Shown here one piece after another: positions 34,142-43,173 of a stretch of 64,000 nucleotides of DNA (positions are counted from its first letter, which is position 1; every line of letters begins with the position of its first letter). The position numbers and the translations under genes were made by a program. The notes below the pieces were generated by a model. The model saw only the letters and a program-made list of their open reading frames with translations. It searched no databases and was not told where the DNA came from. Source of the DNA: an uncultured Mollicutes bacterium (lineage in GTDB: Bacteria; Bacillota_I; Bacilli_A; RF39; UBA660); NCBI GenBank assembly GCA_900543055.1, contig UQQI01000001.1:1-64000 (forward strand), written 5' to 3'.

Positions 34142-34971
34142 AAAAGTTTAGAAAAATATATATAGAAATAACTAATGTATGTAATTTAAAGTGCTCATTT
34201 TGTAGTGAGGTAACAAAAAAAAGAAGATTTATGACAAAAGATGAATTTGAACTTATTCTTAAAAAAATAAATAAGTACACGGATTATATTTATTTGCATG
34301 TAAAAGGAGAACCACTACTTCATAAAGATATCATAGAGTTTATTAATATGGCATCAAAATATAATATAAAAGTAAATCTAACAACTAATGGAACATTATT
34401 TCCAAATATTGCTGAGCAATTAGGTAAATTAAGTGCTCTACATAAAATAAATTTTTCTCTTCATTCAGAAAATAATTTAGAAAATTATCTAGAAAATATC
34501 TTTGAAAATATTAAGTATTTAAAAAAAGATACAATTGTAATTTATAGATTATGGACTCTAAATAATAATAAATTATATAATAAGTCACAAAAAATAGTGG
34601 AAAAAATAAAAAAATATTATAATTTACCACAAGAAACTGTTGAAAAAATAGAAAATGAAAGCAATATAAAGATAAATTCCACAATATATGTTGATAAAGA
34701 TAATGAGTTTTCATGGCCTAAAGAATCAAATTATCAAAGTAATGGCTATTGTTATGCATTAAAAACTCAAATAGCAATATTATGTGATGGAACAGTAGTA
34801 CCATGTTGTCTAGACTCAAATGGCAAAGTTCCATTAGGAAATATCTACACAGAAGATTTAGAAGAAATAATAAATAGTGAAAAATACCAAAAATTAAAAA
34901 AATCTTTTCAAGATAGAAAGCCATGTGAAGATTTATGTAAATCATGTACATTTAAAGAAAAGTTCAACTAA
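34138..34971 (+). CDS. Radical SAM protein with SPASM-type C-terminus
   Basis: 277 aa. The SAM iron-sulfur motif is [13 protein letters not shown] (CxxxCxxC, about 13-25), with [12 protein letters not shown] as the GGEP-equivalent and NLTTNGTL typical of the barrel. C-terminal cysteines ([22 protein letters not shown]) form an auxiliary cluster domain like SPASM/twitch. The family modifies peptides or cofactors; no precursor peptide gene is visible nearby, so substrate is unknown. It overlaps uvrB by 4 bases and ends before a terminator, so expression is coupled to DNA repair, perhaps by chance. Confidence 0.85.
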   Translation: MKKFRKIYIEITNVCNLKCSFCSEVTKKRRFMTKDEFELILKKINKYTDYIYLHVKGEPLLHKDIIEFINMASKYNIKVNLTTNGTLFPNIAEQLGKLSALHKINFSLHSENNLENYLENIFENIKYLKKDTIVIYRLWTLNNNKLYNKSQKIVEKIKKYYNLPQETVEKIENESNIKINSTIYVDKDNEFSWPKESNYQSNGYCYALKTQIAILCDGTVVPCCLDSNGKVPLGNIYTEDLEEIINSEKYQKLKKSFQDRKPCEDLCKSCTFKEKFN

Positions 34972-35004
34972 AAACATACCAAAATTATTTTGATATGTTT
35001 TTAT
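34972..35004. terminator. Terminator between convergent genes
   Basis: AACATACCAAAA pairs with TTTTGATATGTT, followed by T-rich sequence; serves the plus-strand radical SAM gene. Confidence 0.7.
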
Positions 35005-35012
35005 AAAAAAGC

Positions 35013-36431
35013 TTATTTAAAGAACACAGTATTATAATCAATAAATCTATTCTTACTATACTCATAATCGATTTTTTTATCTTTTAAATTATAAGCTTCA
35101 AGTAGTTTATTTTTTAATAATTCTTCATTACCTTCGTTAAAATATTCAAGCGGAATAACAATACCATTTTCCTTATCAACAACATTCAATTCATGAATTG
35201 CTGGAATATCTGTAGTAATAATCTTAGTTTTAGAACATAATGCTTCAGTTAAAGAATAAGAAAGAGCTTCCGTTCTACTAAATTGAACTAAATAATCACT
35301 ATCAGATATATAATCAATTACATTAGTAACACAATTTCTAAATATAAGACCACCTTGGTTTGCTTCAACAATATCAGTAAATACACTCCATGTATATGGA
35401 ATTTTTTCTTTATCTAAAATGCTTGCTGCTTTCTTGATTCTATCCATTCCTTTTTCTGGAGCATTTCTAATTGCAGAAATTAGTCTCATATGAGGTTTAA
35501 TTTTTTTCTTATCATAAGTAAATGGATTGTATATATATTCAATATTATTTGTTGGAAAATAACCATAAGCAGTATCTCTAGCAATTTTAGAAACTGCAAT
35601 ATACCTATCATATATATCATCAACAAACCTAGCAGATGCCTCGTAGTCAGCCATATTGCCATGAATAAAAATACAAGACTCTTTTAAAGTATAAATATTA
35701 ATAGGGTAAAAATAAGTTGAATATGTAGTTACCAAACTATCACAAATATAGTCAATATCTTCATCTAGTTTTACACAACTAAAATATTCTTCAAATCTCT
35801 TCTTAGTAACTTCATTAATTTCTGTATATATAATTGTTATTGGATACTCAGAAAAAGCCTTTCCAATTTCGTTTAACCAAGTTACATAACCGTTAAACAT
35901 TCCATTACAAAAAGCACCAACATAAACAATATTTTTATAGTAAACACTTTGTCTTCTATTTACCATATTTAAGATATTATAAAATTCCCCATCTTTATTA
36001 TGAAAATATAAAACATTAGAAATATTAGTACGATTTACAAAAATATCATTAAATCCAGTAAAATTATTTCTTATTAATTCAATTAATTTATTCTTATTAA
36101 AAACAAAATTCCATATATATGAATTTTTCTTTGGAACTTTACTATTTAAATCATATTCATCAGTCCTAACTTTAAGTTCACGAACGTAATCATAATTAAT
36201 TCTATAATTTATAAAACAAGAATCAAATTCATTAAATTTAATTTTATCTAAAATTCTACTGAAATAATCATCTGAAATATTATCTTCGCTATCAACAAAA
36301 GATATATAACTACCACGTGCATTAAAGATATCTTCCAATTTATTAAATCGTATTATTTCGACTTCATCACGGATATCTTTAATAAATAAATCTTCATTAC
36401 CTAAAATAAAAGTTGTTAAAATCTTATTCAA
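35013..36431 (-). CDS. Glycosyltransferase with GT-A-like remnant and GT-B (GT4-type) domain
   Basis: 472 aa. The first 150 residues look like part of a GT2/GT-A fold: NARGSYISFVDSEDNISDDY has a DxE/D-type motif. Residues about 160-472 form a GT-B protein with a nucleotide-sugar half: AVSKIARDTAYGYFP, VLIYNPF-like YIYNPFTYDK, ISAIRNAPEKGMDRI, and DYLVQFSRTEALSYSLTEAL, which holds the ExxxxxxxE pair of GT4 enzymes. Probably adds sugars to a cell-surface polymer or teichoic-type glycan. It is a lone minus-strand gene between uvrB and uvrA transcripts. Acceptor unknown. Confidence 0.75.
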   Translation of the reverse strand: MNKILTTFILGNEDLFIKDIRDEVEIIRFNKLEDIFNARGSYISFVDSEDNISDDYFSRILDKIKFNEFDSCFINYRINYDYVRELKVRTDEYDLNSKVPKKNSYIWNFVFNKNKLIELIRNNFTGFNDIFVNRTNISNVLYFHNKDGEFYNILNMVNRRQSVYYKNIVYVGAFCNGMFNGYVTWLNEIGKAFSEYPITIIYTEINEVTKKRFEEYFSCVKLDEDIDYICDSLVTTYSTYFYPINIYTLKESCIFIHGNMADYEASARFVDDIYDRYIAVSKIARDTAYGYFPTNNIEYIYNPFTYDKKKIKPHMRLISAIRNAPEKGMDRIKKAASILDKEKIPYTWSVFTDIVEANQGGLIFRNCVTNVIDYISDSDYLVQFSRTEALSYSLTEALCSKTKIITTDIPAIHELNVVDKENGIVIPLEYFNEGNEELLKNKLLEAYNLKDKKIDYEYSKNRFIDYNTVFFK

Positions 36432-36506
36432 ATTACCACATCCTAATAATAATATAGCATATTTTTATTTAAAAAGTTTATTTACATTAATAAAAATAAG
36501 ATTTTG

Positions 36507-36515
36507 TGGTATAAT
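36507..36515 (+). promoter_or_regulatory. Extended -10 promoter for uvrA
   Basis: TGGTATAAT, 17 bases before the ATG at 36533; the -35 (TTAATA, 36487-36492) is weak. No LexA/SOS-like box was recognised. Confidence 0.5.
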
Positions 36516-36532
36516 ATGCGAGAGGTGTTTAT

Positions 36533-39346
36533 ATGGATAAAATTATAGTAAAAGGTGCCAGAGAAAATAATTTAAAAAATGTAAATATAGAACTTCCTAA
36601 AAATAAAATGATAGTTATGACAGGTTTATCAGGAAGTGGAAAAAGTTCACTTGCTTTTGACACGATTTATGCAGAAGGTCAAAGAAGATATGTAGAAAGT
36701 CTATCTGCTTATGCAAGACAATTTTTAGGTGGTTCTGAAAAGCCAGATGTTGATTCGATTGAAGGATTATCTCCAGCTATTAGTATTGATCAAAAAACAA
36801 CATCTAATAACCCACGTTCTACTGTAGGAACAGTAACAGAGATATATGATTATCTAAGACTATTATTCGCAAGAGTTGGTACACCATATTGTCCAAATCA
36901 TAATATTCCAATATCTTCACAAAGCGTAGAAGAAATGACAAATAAAATTATGGAATATCCACTTGGAACAAAAATGGTTATATTATCTCCTGTAGTACAT
37001 GGAGAAAAAGGTACTCATAAAGATTTGTTTGACAAATTAAGAAAAGAAGGTTATGTAAGAGTACGTGTAAATGGAGAAATATATGATTTAGGTGAAGAAA
37101 TTACTCTTGAAAAAAATATTAAGGATAAAATTGATGTTGTAATTGATAGAATAGTATTAAAAGAAGAATCAAGGAGTCGTTTATTCGAAGCAATTGAACA
37201 AGCGACAAAATTATCAAGCGGAAAAGTAGTAATTCAAATATTAGGTGAAAATAAAAAGGAAATAGTTTTTTCCGAACAATTTGCATGTCCTCATTGTGAA
37301 TTTAGTCTACCTGAGTTAGAACCAAGACTATTTAGTTTTAATGCTCCATATGGTGCTTGTCCAGATTGCAAAGGATTAGGAATAAAATTACAAATTGACC
37401 CAGACTTAGTAATACCTGATAAGAGTTTATCAATTAATGAAGGATGCATCAAAACACTTAGTGATGATCAAGAAAATATGGACTACAAAAAACTAGAGTG
37501 TGTTTGTAAACACTATAAAATTGATATGGATAAACCATTCAATAAACTAACTAAAAAACAAAAAGAAATGATTTTATATGGATCAGATGAAATAATACAT
37601 TTTAACTATCAGACAAAAAGTGGAAATATTATGAATTCAAAAAACATCTATGAAGGAATTATAAATAATCTTCAAAGAAGATATATGGAAACAAGTTCAA
37701 CTTGGATTAGAGAATGGCTTGAAAATTACATGATTGAATATGAATGTGATACATGTAAAGGTGCAAGATTAAATGATGATGTATTACAAGTAAAAGTTGG
37801 AAATAAAAATATTCATGAAGTAACTTGTATGAGTATAAAAGAGTTAATTATATTCTTTAAGAATTTAAAATTATCAAAAGAAAAAACTGAGATAGCAAGA
37901 TTGATATTAAAAGAAATAGAAGACAGATTAAATTTTTTACAAAATGTTGGCCTTGAATATTTAACTTTAAGTAGAAGTGCTGGAACATTATCAGGAGGAG
38001 AAGCACAAAGAATCAGATTAGCTACTCAAATAGGTTCACACTTAACAGGTGTATTATATGTATTAGATGAACCTAGTATTGGACTACATCAAAGAGACAA
38101 TGAAAAACTGATAAATTCGATGCTTGAGATGAGAGATTTAGGAAATACACTAATTGTTGTAGAACATGATGAAGATACAATGCGAGCATGCGATTATTTG
38201 GTCGATATTGGACCAGGAGCTGGAGATAAAGGTGGAACAGTAGTTGCCTGTGGAACACCAGAAGAAGTAATGAAAAACGAAAAAAGCATTACTGGACAAT
38301 ATTTAAGTGGTAAAAAAAGAATAGAAGTCCCAGAAAAGAGAAGAAAAGGAAATGGTAAATTTATAAAAATAAAAGGTGCCGAAGAACACAACTTAAAAAA
38401 TATAGACGTAGATATTCCTTTAGGAACATTCACTTGTATTACGGGAGTATCTGGAAGTGGAAAATCCTCTCTAATTAATGAAATACTTGTAAAAAAAGTT
38501 TCTCAAGAGTTATATCATAGTAAAGAAAAGCCAGGAAAACATAAGAAGATATTAGGAATAGATAACTTGGACAAAATAGTTGCTATTTCTCAAAATCCAA
38601 TAGGAAGAACACCTAGATCAAATCCAGCTACATATACTGGAGTATTTGATGATATAAGAACATTATTCACAACAACAAAAGAAGCAAAAATGTATGGTTT
38701 TGAAAAAAATCGTTTTTCATTTAATGTAAAAGGTGGAAGATGTGAGGCTTGTCGTGGAGATGGTGTTAAAAAAATAGAAATGCACTTTTTACCAGATGTA
38801 TATGTTCCTTGTGAAGTTTGTCATGGAACACGTTATAATCAAGAAACATTAAACATAAAATATAAGGGAAAGAATATTGCAGAAGTACTTGATATGAGAG
38901 TTTCTGAAGCATTAAAATTTTTTGAAAATGTACCAAAAATAAGTCATAAATTACAAGTTTTAGAAGACGTTGGACTAGGATATATAAAATTAGGTCAAAG
39001 TGCTCCAACATTATCAGGAGGAGAAGCAGAACGTGTAAAATTAGCAAAAGAACTTCAAAGAAAAGCAACAGGAAAAACATTGTTTGTTTTAGATGAACCA
39101 ACAACAGGATTACACACTGATGATATCAAGCGTCTTCTTGCAATTCTACAAAAAATAGTAGATAATAAAGATACTGTGGTAGTAATTGAACACAACCTAG
39201 ACGTTATAAAAGTGTCTGATTATATCATAGATTTAGGTCCTGAAGGTGGAGATGAAGGTGGTAATATTGTTGCTACTGGAACACCAGAGGAAATTGCAAA
39301 AGAAAAAGGCTCATACACAGGACAATTTCTAAAGAAAATGCTATAG
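36533..39346 (+). CDS. uvrA: Excinuclease ABC subunit A
   Basis: 937 aa, full length. Two ABC ATPase halves: Walker A TGLSGSGKSSLAFDT at about 30 and TGVSGSGKSSLINEI at about 641. Signatures LSGGEAQRIRLATQIG and LSGGEAERVKLAKELQ. Zinc modules CPHCEFSLPEL ... CPDC, CDTCKGARLN and CEACRGDGVKK ... CEVCHG. It scans DNA for lesions and hands them to UvrB. GAGAGGTG precedes the ATG. The YvlD-like, lgt, yvcK and whiA genes follow closely, forming one long operon. Confidence 0.97.
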   Translation: MDKIIVKGARENNLKNVNIELPKNKMIVMTGLSGSGKSSLAFDTIYAEGQRRYVESLSAYARQFLGGSEKPDVDSIEGLSPAISIDQKTTSNNPRSTVGTVTEIYDYLRLLFARVGTPYCPNHNIPISSQSVEEMTNKIMEYPLGTKMVILSPVVHGEKGTHKDLFDKLRKEGYVRVRVNGEIYDLGEEITLEKNIKDKIDVVIDRIVLKEESRSRLFEAIEQATKLSSGKVVIQILGENKKEIVFSEQFACPHCEFSLPELEPRLFSFNAPYGACPDCKGLGIKLQIDPDLVIPDKSLSINEGCIKTLSDDQENMDYKKLECVCKHYKIDMDKPFNKLTKKQKEMILYGSDEIIHFNYQTKSGNIMNSKNIYEGIINNLQRRYMETSSTWIREWLENYMIEYECDTCKGARLNDDVLQVKVGNKNIHEVTCMSIKELIIFFKNLKLSKEKTEIARLILKEIEDRLNFLQNVGLEYLTLSRSAGTLSGGEAQRIRLATQIGSHLTGVLYVLDEPSIGLHQRDNEKLINSMLEMRDLGNTLIVVEHDEDTMRACDYLVDIGPGAGDKGGTVVACGTPEEVMKNEKSITGQYLSGKKRIEVPEKRRKGNGKFIKIKGAEEHNLKNIDVDIPLGTFTCITGVSGSGKSSLINEILVKKVSQELYHSKEKPGKHKKILGIDNLDKIVAISQNPIGRTPRSNPATYTGVFDDIRTLFTTTKEAKMYGFEKNRFSFNVKGGRCEACRGDGVKKIEMHFLPDVYVPCEVCHGTRYNQETLNIKYKGKNIAEVLDMRVSEALKFFENVPKISHKLQVLEDVGLGYIKLGQSAPTLSGGEAERVKLAKELQRKATGKTLFVLDEPTTGLHTDDIKRLLAILQKIVDNKDTVVVIEHNLDVIKVSDYIIDLGPEGGDEGGNIVATGTPEEIAKEKGSYTGQFLKKML

Positions 39347-39356
39347 AGGTGAGAAT

Positions 39357-39782
39357 GTGCAAGTAGTTATAAATGAAAAAAATAAACTTAGACTAAATAA
39401 ATTTTTAGATTGGTTATTGTATTTTATAGGATATACAATTGTATTTATTTTAGTTACAACATTATTTAAAAGTATCCATATCGATAAAAATCACTTTATA
39501 CTCTGGTCGACGATAATTGTATTTATAGTTTATCTATTAAATAAAACAATAAAACCAGTTTTAGTAACATTAACTATTCCAATAACAGGAATAACACTAG
39601 GATTATTTTATCCTTGTATAAATGTATTTTTACTAAAGTTAACGGATTGGATATTAGGACCACATTTTCAAATAACCAATTTATTTGTTGCAATTTTTGC
39701 AGCAGTATTATTGTCAATTACCAACTTTATCATGGAAGAAATAATCAAAACTATAATTAACAAGGTGAAAACTCATGAATAA
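39357..39782 (+). CDS. YvlD-like four-helix membrane protein (phage holin IV superfamily)
   Basis: 141 aa starting at GTG 39357 after GAGGTGA. Four hydrophobic helices (about 20-37, 45-63, 70-95, 103-125). NKTIKPVLVTLTIPITGITL followed by GLFYPCINVFLLKL is the typical NxxIKPILxxLxLPxxxxTLGLF-like motif of this family. YvlD-like proteins are linked to the cell envelope stress response in Bacillus. The gene overlaps lgt by 8 bases. Confidence 0.8.
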   Translation: MQVVINEKNKLRLNKFLDWLLYFIGYTIVFILVTTLFKSIHIDKNHFILWSTIIVFIVYLLNKTIKPVLVTLTIPITGITLGLFYPCINVFLLKLTDWILGPHFQITNLFVAIFAAVLLSITNFIMEEIIKTIINKVKTHE

Positions 39783-40569
39783 AATATTTCTTGATTTAGG
39801 AATAGTTCAAATAAAATGGTATTCACTATTTATATTTATAGCCATGCTAGTAGCAAGTATATTAATTTATAGAGAAGCAAGAAGAAAAAAAATAGATGAT
39901 GACACACTATTTAATATGATATTCTATGGAATAATAATTGGAATTTTAGGAGCAAGATTTTATTACGTCTTATTTAATCTAAATTATTATTTAAAGTATC
40001 CATTAGAGATTCTTATGATTTGGAATGGAGGACTTGCGATACATGGAGGTTTATTAGCAGGATTATTATTCATGGCATATTATTCTAAGAAACATAAAAT
40101 TAATATTTTAGGAATTTTAGATATATTAGTAGTAGGAGTAATAATTGCTCAATCAATTGGTAGATGGGGAAACTTCTTTAACCAAGAAGCATATGGTGGA
40201 GTAATTTCTTTAAGTACATTGAAAAGTATGCATCTTCCACAATTTATAATTGATGGTATGTATATTGATGGTGCCTATAGAACACCAACATTTCTCTATG
40301 AATCATTCAGTTCATTATTATGTTTTATAGTTTTAATATTACTAAGAAAAACAAAAAAAATACATACTGGACAACTTACAGGCATGTATTTATCGTGGTA
40401 TGGTATTGAAAGATTTTTTATAGAAGGATTAAGAACTGACTCATTAATGCTTGGGAATATAAGAATAGCCCAATTAGTTTCATTATTATTTTTACTATCA
40501 GGAATAATTTTAATAATATATAGTTATAAGAAAAATAAAAAATACATTGATGATAAAATTATGATATAA
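39775..40569 (+). CDS. lgt: Prolipoprotein diacylglyceryl transferase
   Basis: 264 aa, about seven membrane helices. The Lgt signature is intact: GRWGNFFNQEAYGG (about 123-136), with the Arg and Asn needed for phosphatidylglycerol transfer. Also LGIVQIKWYSL at the N-terminus, and IWNGGLAIHGGLLAG with the catalytic-region His. LYESFSSLLCF and SWYGIERFFIEGLRTD follow. It attaches diacylglycerol to the lipobox Cys of lipoproteins in the membrane. Position between uvrA and yvcK-whiA is typical of Bacillota. Confidence 0.95.
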   Translation: MNKIFLDLGIVQIKWYSLFIFIAMLVASILIYREARRKKIDDDTLFNMIFYGIIIGILGARFYYVLFNLNYYLKYPLEILMIWNGGLAIHGGLLAGLLFMAYYSKKHKINILGILDILVVGVIIAQSIGRWGNFFNQEAYGGVISLSTLKSMHLPQFIIDGMYIDGAYRTPTFLYESFSSLLCFIVLILLRKTKKIHTGQLTGMYLSWYGIERFFIEGLRTDSLMLGNIRIAQLVSLLFLLSGIILIIYSYKKNKKYIDDKIMI

Positions 40570-40583
40570 ACAAGGAGGAAAAA

Positions 40584-41537
40584 ATGTATAAAAAAGTAGT
40601 AGTATTAGGTGGAGGAACAGGAATTTCATATTTATTAAAAGGTTTAAAAGACTTCCCAGTAGATATAACAGCAGTAATAACTGTATCAGATAATGGAAGA
40701 TCGACTGGAAAATTAAGAGAAGAGTTCCATACACCAGCAGTAGGAGATATTAGAAAAGTTATTACAAATTTATCTCAGATAGATCAGCCAATTAAAGATA
40801 TGATGTCATATAGATTTAAAACTTCAAGTGATTTAGATGGGCATGCAGTAGGAAACCTTATTTTAACTGCAATGTTAGATATAACTGGTTCACTAAAAGA
40901 TTCAATTGCACAATTAAGTAAACTTCTTGATGTAAGACACAAAGTGTTACCAATATCAGAAGATTGTGATTTAACATTAATGGGACTTGATAAAGAAGGA
41001 AACATAATTGAAGGAGAAGAACAAATAACTGCAGCACATCGTCAATTTGAAAAGATTTTTTATAAGAAGGAACCTAAAGTATTACAAGAAGTACTTAATG
41101 CTTTAAAAGAAGCAGATTTAATAATATTTAGTATGGGAAGTTTGTATACAAGCGTTTTACCAAATATTATTTGCAAAGAAGTAGAAGATGTTTTGAATGA
41201 AACAAAGGCCCCAATAATGTATACATGTAATATTGTTACACAACCAGGAGAAACAGATAATTTTACAGTAGGAGATCATGTAAAACTTTTAAATAGATAT
41301 TTAGATAAGAAAAAAGTAGATGTAGTAATTGCAAACAATGCAAAAATAGAAGAAGAAATAGCGAAAAGATATGAAAGCCAAGAACAAAAAGACCCAGTTT
41401 TAATAGATTATGAAGAATTAGAAAAAATTGGTGTAGAACTAATTGAAGATAACTTATTAACAATAGATGACAACACCCTAAAACATGATAGTTTAAAACT
41501 TAGTTCTTTAATATTTTCATATCTAATGAGAAAGTAA
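40584..41537 (+). CDS. yvcK: Gluconeogenesis/cell-wall factor YvcK (GlmR)
   Basis: 317 aa. N-terminal VVVLGGGTGISYLLKGLKDF (about 5-24) is the CofD-like nucleotide loop, followed by VSDNGRSTGKLREEF and PAVGDIRKVITNLS, both family hallmarks. MGSLYTSVLPNIICKEV and YTCNIVTQPGETDNF come later. YvcK binds UDP-GlcNAc and supports cell-wall precursor synthesis. GAGGAAAAA precedes the ATG. In many Bacillota rapZ (yvcJ) lies just before yvcK; here lgt takes that place. It overlaps whiA by 1 base. Confidence 0.93.
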   Translation: MYKKVVVLGGGTGISYLLKGLKDFPVDITAVITVSDNGRSTGKLREEFHTPAVGDIRKVITNLSQIDQPIKDMMSYRFKTSSDLDGHAVGNLILTAMLDITGSLKDSIAQLSKLLDVRHKVLPISEDCDLTLMGLDKEGNIIEGEEQITAAHRQFEKIFYKKEPKVLQEVLNALKEADLIIFSMGSLYTSVLPNIICKEVEDVLNETKAPIMYTCNIVTQPGETDNFTVGDHVKLLNRYLDKKKVDVVIANNAKIEEEIAKRYESQEQKDPVLIDYEELEKIGVELIEDNLLTIDDNTLKHDSLKLSSLIFSYLMRK

Positions 41538-42478
41538 TGTCATTTACAGTAAAAATAAAAGAAGAAATATCTAATATAAAAAGTACAAAATCTGAAATAA
41601 TAGCAGAATTATCTGGATATATAAGAAATAATGGAATATTTCAAGATAACAAAGTAACATTAAATACAGAAAATAAATTTTTGGTTGATAGAATATCAAA
41701 TTTTATACAAGTAATTACAGATATTAATCCTCAAGTAGAAATAATAGAAAACCTAAATTTTAGTAAAAAAGAATTATATCAAATAACAATAGAAAACAAT
41801 TTAGATAAGATGCTAAAAGAATTAGGAATATATAACGAAAAAAATGAGTATCTTCCAGTAGTCCCAACATATATAGTTGGTGCAAATGAAGAAATAAGAG
41901 CATATCTTAGAGGTGTTTTTTTCGCATCTGGTAGTATCAATGACCCAAAAACATCAAGATATCATTTAGAAATTCTTGTCACTGAACCAGAAGAAGCAGT
42001 ATTTGTTCAAAAACTACTAAATATATTTGACTTAAATGCTAAAATATTAAATAGAGAAAAAGGCTATATGATATACATAAAAGAAGCCGAAAAAATAAGC
42101 GATTTTATAAAGATTCTTGGAGCAAACAATGCTGTAATGTATTATGAAAACGTAAGAATTTATAGAGATCAAAAAAATAAAACAAATCGTTTAAACAATA
42201 TGGAACAAGCAAATATTGACAGAGTATTTGAAACAGCAAACGAACAACTTAGACAAATAAAGATAATTGAAGACAACAATGGAATGGATTTACTAGATGA
42301 TAGAACAAAACTTGCAGTAAGATATCGTAAAGAGTATCCTGAAACATCATTAAAAGAACTAGCAGAAATAATTACATTAGAAACAGGAAAATCTTTATCT
42401 AAATCAGGAATAAACCATAGATTTAGAAAAGTTAGAGAACTTGCTGCTTCATTTGAAAAAATGAATAAAAAATATTAA
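41537..42478 (+). CDS. whiA: DNA-binding regulator WhiA
   Basis: 313 aa. N-terminal LAGLIDADG-homing-endonuclease-like fold (SFTVKIKEEISNIKSTKSEI; YLRGVFFASGSINDPKTSRYHLEI), without catalytic acidic residues, and a C-terminal helix-turn-helix with LAVRYRKEYPETSLKELAEI, TGKSLSKSGINHRFRKVREL. WhiA acts in cell division and chromosome segregation in Bacillus and sporulation in actinobacteria. Last gene of the uvrA-whiA run, ending at a hairpin shared with the convergent clpP gene. Confidence 0.95.
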   Translation: MSFTVKIKEEISNIKSTKSEIIAELSGYIRNNGIFQDNKVTLNTENKFLVDRISNFIQVITDINPQVEIIENLNFSKKELYQITIENNLDKMLKELGIYNEKNEYLPVVPTYIVGANEEIRAYLRGVFFASGSINDPKTSRYHLEILVTEPEEAVFVQKLLNIFDLNAKILNREKGYMIYIKEAEKISDFIKILGANNAVMYYENVRIYRDQKNKTNRLNNMEQANIDRVFETANEQLRQIKIIEDNNGMDLLDDRTKLAVRYRKEYPETSLKELAEIITLETGKSLSKSGINHRFRKVRELAASFEKMNKKY

Positions 42479-42505
42479 ATCATTCTTTAAAGAGTGATTT
42501 TTTTT
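42477..42505. terminator. Bidirectional terminator between whiA and clpP
   Basis: AATCATTCTT pairs with AAGAGTGATT, followed by T8 on the plus strand. Confidence 0.75.
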
Positions 42506-43070
42506 ATAAAACTTTGTCAATTAATCCATACTCACAAGCTTCACCTGCTGACATATAAAAATCTTTTTTTATATCATTTTCAATTTTTTTAATACTTTTT
42601 TTGGTATTTTTAGATAATATTTTATTTAACTTTTTTTGTAATTCAATTATTCTATCAGTAGAATCTTTAATATTATTTGTACATCCTTCAAAACTACTTA
42701 GCACTTGATGTATCATAATATTTGTATTTGGAAGAGAATATCTTTTTCCAACAGTACCACTAGAAAGTAAAAATGCTCCCATGCTGGCTGCAGTACCAAT
42801 ACCTAATGTACAAATATCGCTACGTACTAAATTCATAGTATCATAAATTGCTAATCCACTAGACACACTACCACCAACAGAATTTATATATAAATAAATA
42901 TCATCGTTTGATACAGAATCTAAATATAACAATTCCGCAATTACAATATTACTAATATCATCATCAATTACACCACTTATAAATATTATTCTGTTATCTA
43001 ATAACTTAGAATATAAGTCTAATCCAAGATTTTTTTTCTCATTGTCAAATACAACCGGTATTAAATTCAT
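42504..43070 (-). CDS. clpP: ATP-dependent Clp protease proteolytic subunit ClpP (divergent)
   Basis: 188 aa from the ATG at 43070, which has GGGTGA; the upstream in-frame extension (to 43172) is hydrophobic noise and lacks a site. DDDISNIVIAELLYLDS and YINSVGGSVSSGLAIYD are the ClpP fold; Ser in IGTAASMGAFLLSSG (about 96), His in NTNIMIHQVLSS (about 121), and an Asp in KKDFYMSAGEACEYGLID complete the triad. It degrades proteins fed by Clp ATPases. The sequence departs from the common ClpP (no LxxKR-type EEE region, FEG replacing the usual GGxxG), so it may be a second, specialised copy. Confidence 0.85.
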   Translation of the reverse strand: MNLIPVVFDNEKKNLGLDLYSKLLDNRIIFISGVIDDDISNIVIAELLYLDSVSNDDIYLYINSVGGSVSSGLAIYDTMNLVRSDICTLGIGTAASMGAFLLSSGTVGKRYSLPNTNIMIHQVLSSFEGCTNNIKDSTDRIIELQKKLNKILSKNTKKSIKKIENDIKKDFYMSAGEACEYGLIDKVL

Positions 43071-43173
43071 TAAATCACCCATTATAAATATAGTGTCAAA
43101 TAAAAAAAATATGCATATTATATTAGTATGAAGTATGTTATACTTTATATGATAAGATGAAGGGGTGAACATT

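Noticed and set aside
39357..39782. Phage holin-type membrane protein as a prophage remnant
   Set aside because: The four-helix family is a housekeeping YvlD-like protein and sits in the conserved uvrA-lgt neighbourhood without other phage genes.
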